From: Bordetella parapertussis
GTDB lineage: Bacteria; Acidobacteriota; Terriglobia; Bryobacterales; Bryobacteraceae
Direction: 5' to 3'
NCBI GenBank assembly: GCA_943328975.2
Contig: CALQCC020000017.1
Location: 1 to 64,000, forward strand
DNA: 64,000 nucleotides
Numbering within the stretch: the stretch's first letter is position 1; every line of letters begins with the position of its first letter. The notes beneath the pieces are model-generated. The model was not told where the DNA came from, ran no database searches, and was given only the letters and a program-made list of their open reading frames with translations. Shown piece after piece: positions 61,938-64,000 of this stretch. The position numbers and the translations under genes are program-made.

Positions 61938-63878
61938 GTGGTGCTGCGCGTAACGGGATTGTTGGTTGGGTTGGTGGCTTGTTTCATCGCTGCGGGGGAG
62001 GCTCGCGCCCAAATCTCGCCGGGGCCGTTATCCCAGGCGCACGCGGATCTGGAAGGTTCCTCTAAGTGCACTAGTTGCCATGCTTTCGGCATTGGGCAAC
62101 GCGCGCTGAAGTGCCTCGATTGCCACACCGAAATCGCCCGTCGGTTGAACGCGCGCACGGGATATCATGCGGGCGTCTACAAGGCATCGAACGACCAACT
62201 GGATTGCGCCCGCTGCCACAACGAACATAACGGTAAACGCTTTCAACTCACCAAGTTCGATCAAAAGGGCTTCAACCACGGGAAGATGACCGGGTTTGAG
62301 CTGGTGGGCAAACATACCTCTCTCAAGTGCGACGGCTGCCACACAGCGGCCAAGGTAACCGTGCAACCGGCAGAGATCCGCATGAAGGATAAGAATAAGA
62401 CGTTCCTGGGGATGGGGCGCACGTGCGCGCAGTGTCATCAGGACCCGCACAAAGGCGAATTTGGTACGGAGTGCACCACGTGCCACACGCAGGACGTATG
62501 GAAGCCGGCGCAGCTGTTTGATCACAGCAAGTCGGTGTATCCGCTTACGGGAAAGCATGCGGCTGCCAGCTGTTCGGGATGCCATAAGACGCCCACGGGC
62601 GAGAAGCTGCCGCATTATCGCGAGTTGCGCTACACCAGTTGCGACAACTGCCACACGGATCCGCATAAGGGGTCGTTTGAGAACGCCGCGTTCGCGGGCG
62701 GGTGCAGTAACTGCCATATTACGGCGGGATGGAAGTCGCTGAAAACAGACGCTGGATTTAACCACAATCGGACGAAGTTTCCGTTACTGGGAAAACACAG
62801 TGACGTTTCGTGTTTTAAGTGCCATACCAACAGCGACTTCAGTAAAGCGGTTCCGCACGCGCTGTGTGCCGATTGTCACAAAGACATTCATCGGGGGCAG
62901 TTCACTGCACGTGTGGCGGGTAGCGACTGTGCCTCGTGCCATAACGAGAAGGACTTCAAGCCGGCGCTTTACAGTGTGGAAGACCATCAGAAGAGCGGCT
63001 TTCGGCTGGAAGGAAAACACGAAGGCCTGAAGTGCGCGTCGTGCCACACGCCTGCGGGGGCGGATACGAAGTACAAGTTGACTACGACTACCTGCCAGAG
63101 CTGCCACACGGATCCGCATGGGGCACAGTTCGCGGCGGAACCCTATGGCAACAAATGCGAGACTTGCCACACGCAGGCGGTCTTCCATCCATCCACGTTC
63201 ACGCTGCCGAAACATCAAGAAACGAAATTCGTCCTCACCGGAGCGCATCTGGCGGTGATCTGCGCCGATTGTCATCAGCCGCTACAGGGTGCCGTACCGG
63301 TAGCGGCCCGGCAGTATCACTACAGTGTGCAGAACTGCACGGCATGTCATATGGATCCGCATGATACGCGCGAGACGTGCGAGACGTGCCACAGCACGAC
63401 GCAGTGGAAAGCGCTGCGCACGTTCAATCACAGTGCGACGCACTTTCAACTAGAGGGCGCGCACCAAACCGCCACCTGCATCAGCTGCCATCGGCCGGTG
63501 GTAGCGAAGGCGCCCACGTCAACGGCTCCGGCGGTGCTGGCGAATGCGCTCACGGCAAGAGCGAATCCTACGGCAAACTTCGCGAAGACGCCTACGCTGT
63601 GCCACGACTGTCATGAAGATATCCATGGCGGGCAGTTTATGCGAGACGGCGAAGCTGGCAAGGAATGTACCGCCTGCCACACCATCACGAACTGGAGCTC
63701 ACGCACGTTCGATCACGCCAAGACAAAGTTCGTTTTGGAAGGCGCGCATGAAAAGGTCCGCTGCGCTCAATGCCACACCAAGACGCTGGCTCTGGATGGC
63801 CGGGAAACACGTTTGTATCGCGACGCTCCGCTGGAATGCAAGGGCTGTCATGCCAACGGCCCTGAAATTGCACACTAG
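61938..63878 (+). CDS. 23-haem secreted cytochrome c built of repeats
   Basis: The 646-residue precursor starts at GTG 61938 with a signal peptide (cleavage near EARAQI). By eye it has 23 CxxCH haem sites. About seven modules of roughly 65-100 residues each carry a block such as FDHAKTKFVLEGAH, then a CxxCH. Nearby His residues (KH, AH, NH) can be axial ligands. It fits periplasmic or outer-surface electron transfer. No porin/cytochrome partner gene is in the window after it. Confidence 0.93.
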   Translation: MVLRVTGLLVGLVACFIAAGEARAQISPGPLSQAHADLEGSSKCTSCHAFGIGQRALKCLDCHTEIARRLNARTGYHAGVYKASNDQLDCARCHNEHNGKRFQLTKFDQKGFNHGKMTGFELVGKHTSLKCDGCHTAAKVTVQPAEIRMKDKNKTFLGMGRTCAQCHQDPHKGEFGTECTTCHTQDVWKPAQLFDHSKSVYPLTGKHAAASCSGCHKTPTGEKLPHYRELRYTSCDNCHTDPHKGSFENAAFAGGCSNCHITAGWKSLKTDAGFNHNRTKFPLLGKHSDVSCFKCHTNSDFSKAVPHALCADCHKDIHRGQFTARVAGSDCASCHNEKDFKPALYSVEDHQKSGFRLEGKHEGLKCASCHTPAGADTKYKLTTTTCQSCHTDPHGAQFAAEPYGNKCETCHTQAVFHPSTFTLPKHQETKFVLTGAHLAVICADCHQPLQGAVPVAARQYHYSVQNCTACHMDPHDTRETCETCHSTTQWKALRTFNHSATHFQLEGAHQTATCISCHRPVVAKAPTSTAPAVLANALTARANPTANFAKTPTLCHDCHEDIHGGQFMRDGEAGKECTACHTITNWSSRTFDHAKTKFVLEGAHEKVRCAQCHTKTLALDGRETRLYRDAPLECKGCHANGPEIAH

Positions 63879-63890
63879 GTCCAATCACGT

Positions 63891-63906
63891 AGTACGGTAC
63901 CGTACT
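63891..63906. promoter_or_regulatory. 16-bp perfect palindrome after the multihaem cytochrome gene
   Basis: AGTACGGTACCGTACT is a perfect palindrome, 13 bases after the stop. With no T-run it is more like an operator, for a gene beyond the window, than a terminator. Confidence 0.45.
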
Positions 63907-64000
63907 GGTTTGCAACTAAGGTAAACGCCCAACTTCACGCTCCAATTCTCTTTATTCCTCGCGAGTGCAGGGCAACAAAGGCCGATCAAGTACCAGTAGA

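Noticed and set aside
1-64000. tRNA, rRNA and CRISPR arrays
   Set aside because: None was seen by eye; no repeated spacer pattern or cloverleaf-like stretch stood out between genes.

Overview
The window is GC-rich, densely coded bacterial chromosome. It is most likely from an acidobacterium of the Bryobacter/Solibacter kind. That is inferred from the mix of families rather than from a marker gene: a Tad pilus locus, a PEP-CTERM secreted phosphoesterase, Solibacter-style secreted proteins of unnamed families, a cytochrome bc complex with haem c domains fused to cytochrome b, a large multihaem cytochrome, a B12-dependent ribonucleotide reductase, and GH57 and SMP-30 enzymes. No rRNA, tRNA, CRISPR array, intact insertion sequence or prophage was seen.

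Layout. 1-6988 (minus): Tad/Flp pilus operon, in transcription order a GT-C-like membrane protein, a small unknown, cpaA, cpaB, cpaC, cpaE and cpaF (cut by the window edge). 7091-13922: acyltransferase, atypical NarL-type regulator, GlsB-like membrane protein, a YceI / zinc protease / MFS operon, a GNAT protein and a secreted propeller-like protein. 14009-19843: accD, followed by a small membrane peptide gene and a stray 91-bp copy of part of accD, then a cupin, an ABC-F ATPase, a three-gene minus operon ending in a DUF486 protein, and a BON protein. 19915-28054: nrdJ, an apparently leaderless cysD without cysN, membrane and secreted proteins, and the PEP-CTERM phosphoesterase. 28152-36036 (minus): a tightly packed six-gene run (MBL hydrolase, DUF2059, DUF421, nadE, propeller with a decayed phosphatase domain, GH57). 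36102-39827: ORF6N protein, M50 protease, small membrane and secreted proteins, a two-gene HU-like/TIR module, and a ZIP transporter. 39906-42043: Rieske protein plus cytochrome b-c fusion. 42012-46004 (minus): DUF2760, an Hsp70-like protein and thiL.

46036-58599 is centred on nitrogen signalling: ntrY-ntrX, then a consensus-matching sigma-54 promoter in front of a small secreted protein, glnE, glnA and a PII protein. Between these lie an ECF sigma factor overlapping a membrane-anchored thioredoxin, an SDR, a MOSC protein and a porin. 58709-63878: a Phd/VapC toxin-antitoxin pair, EF-P with Asn at the tip position, an ExbD-like / GntR / SPFH run, and a cytochrome with 23 CxxCH motifs.

The best candidates for something undescribed are the HU-like/TIR pair (38324-39096), the ECF sigma/thioredoxin pair (49997-51227), the sigma-54 promoter beside ntrX, and the repeat-built 23-haem cytochrome. 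All functions are inferred from sequence motifs read by eye; no database search was run.
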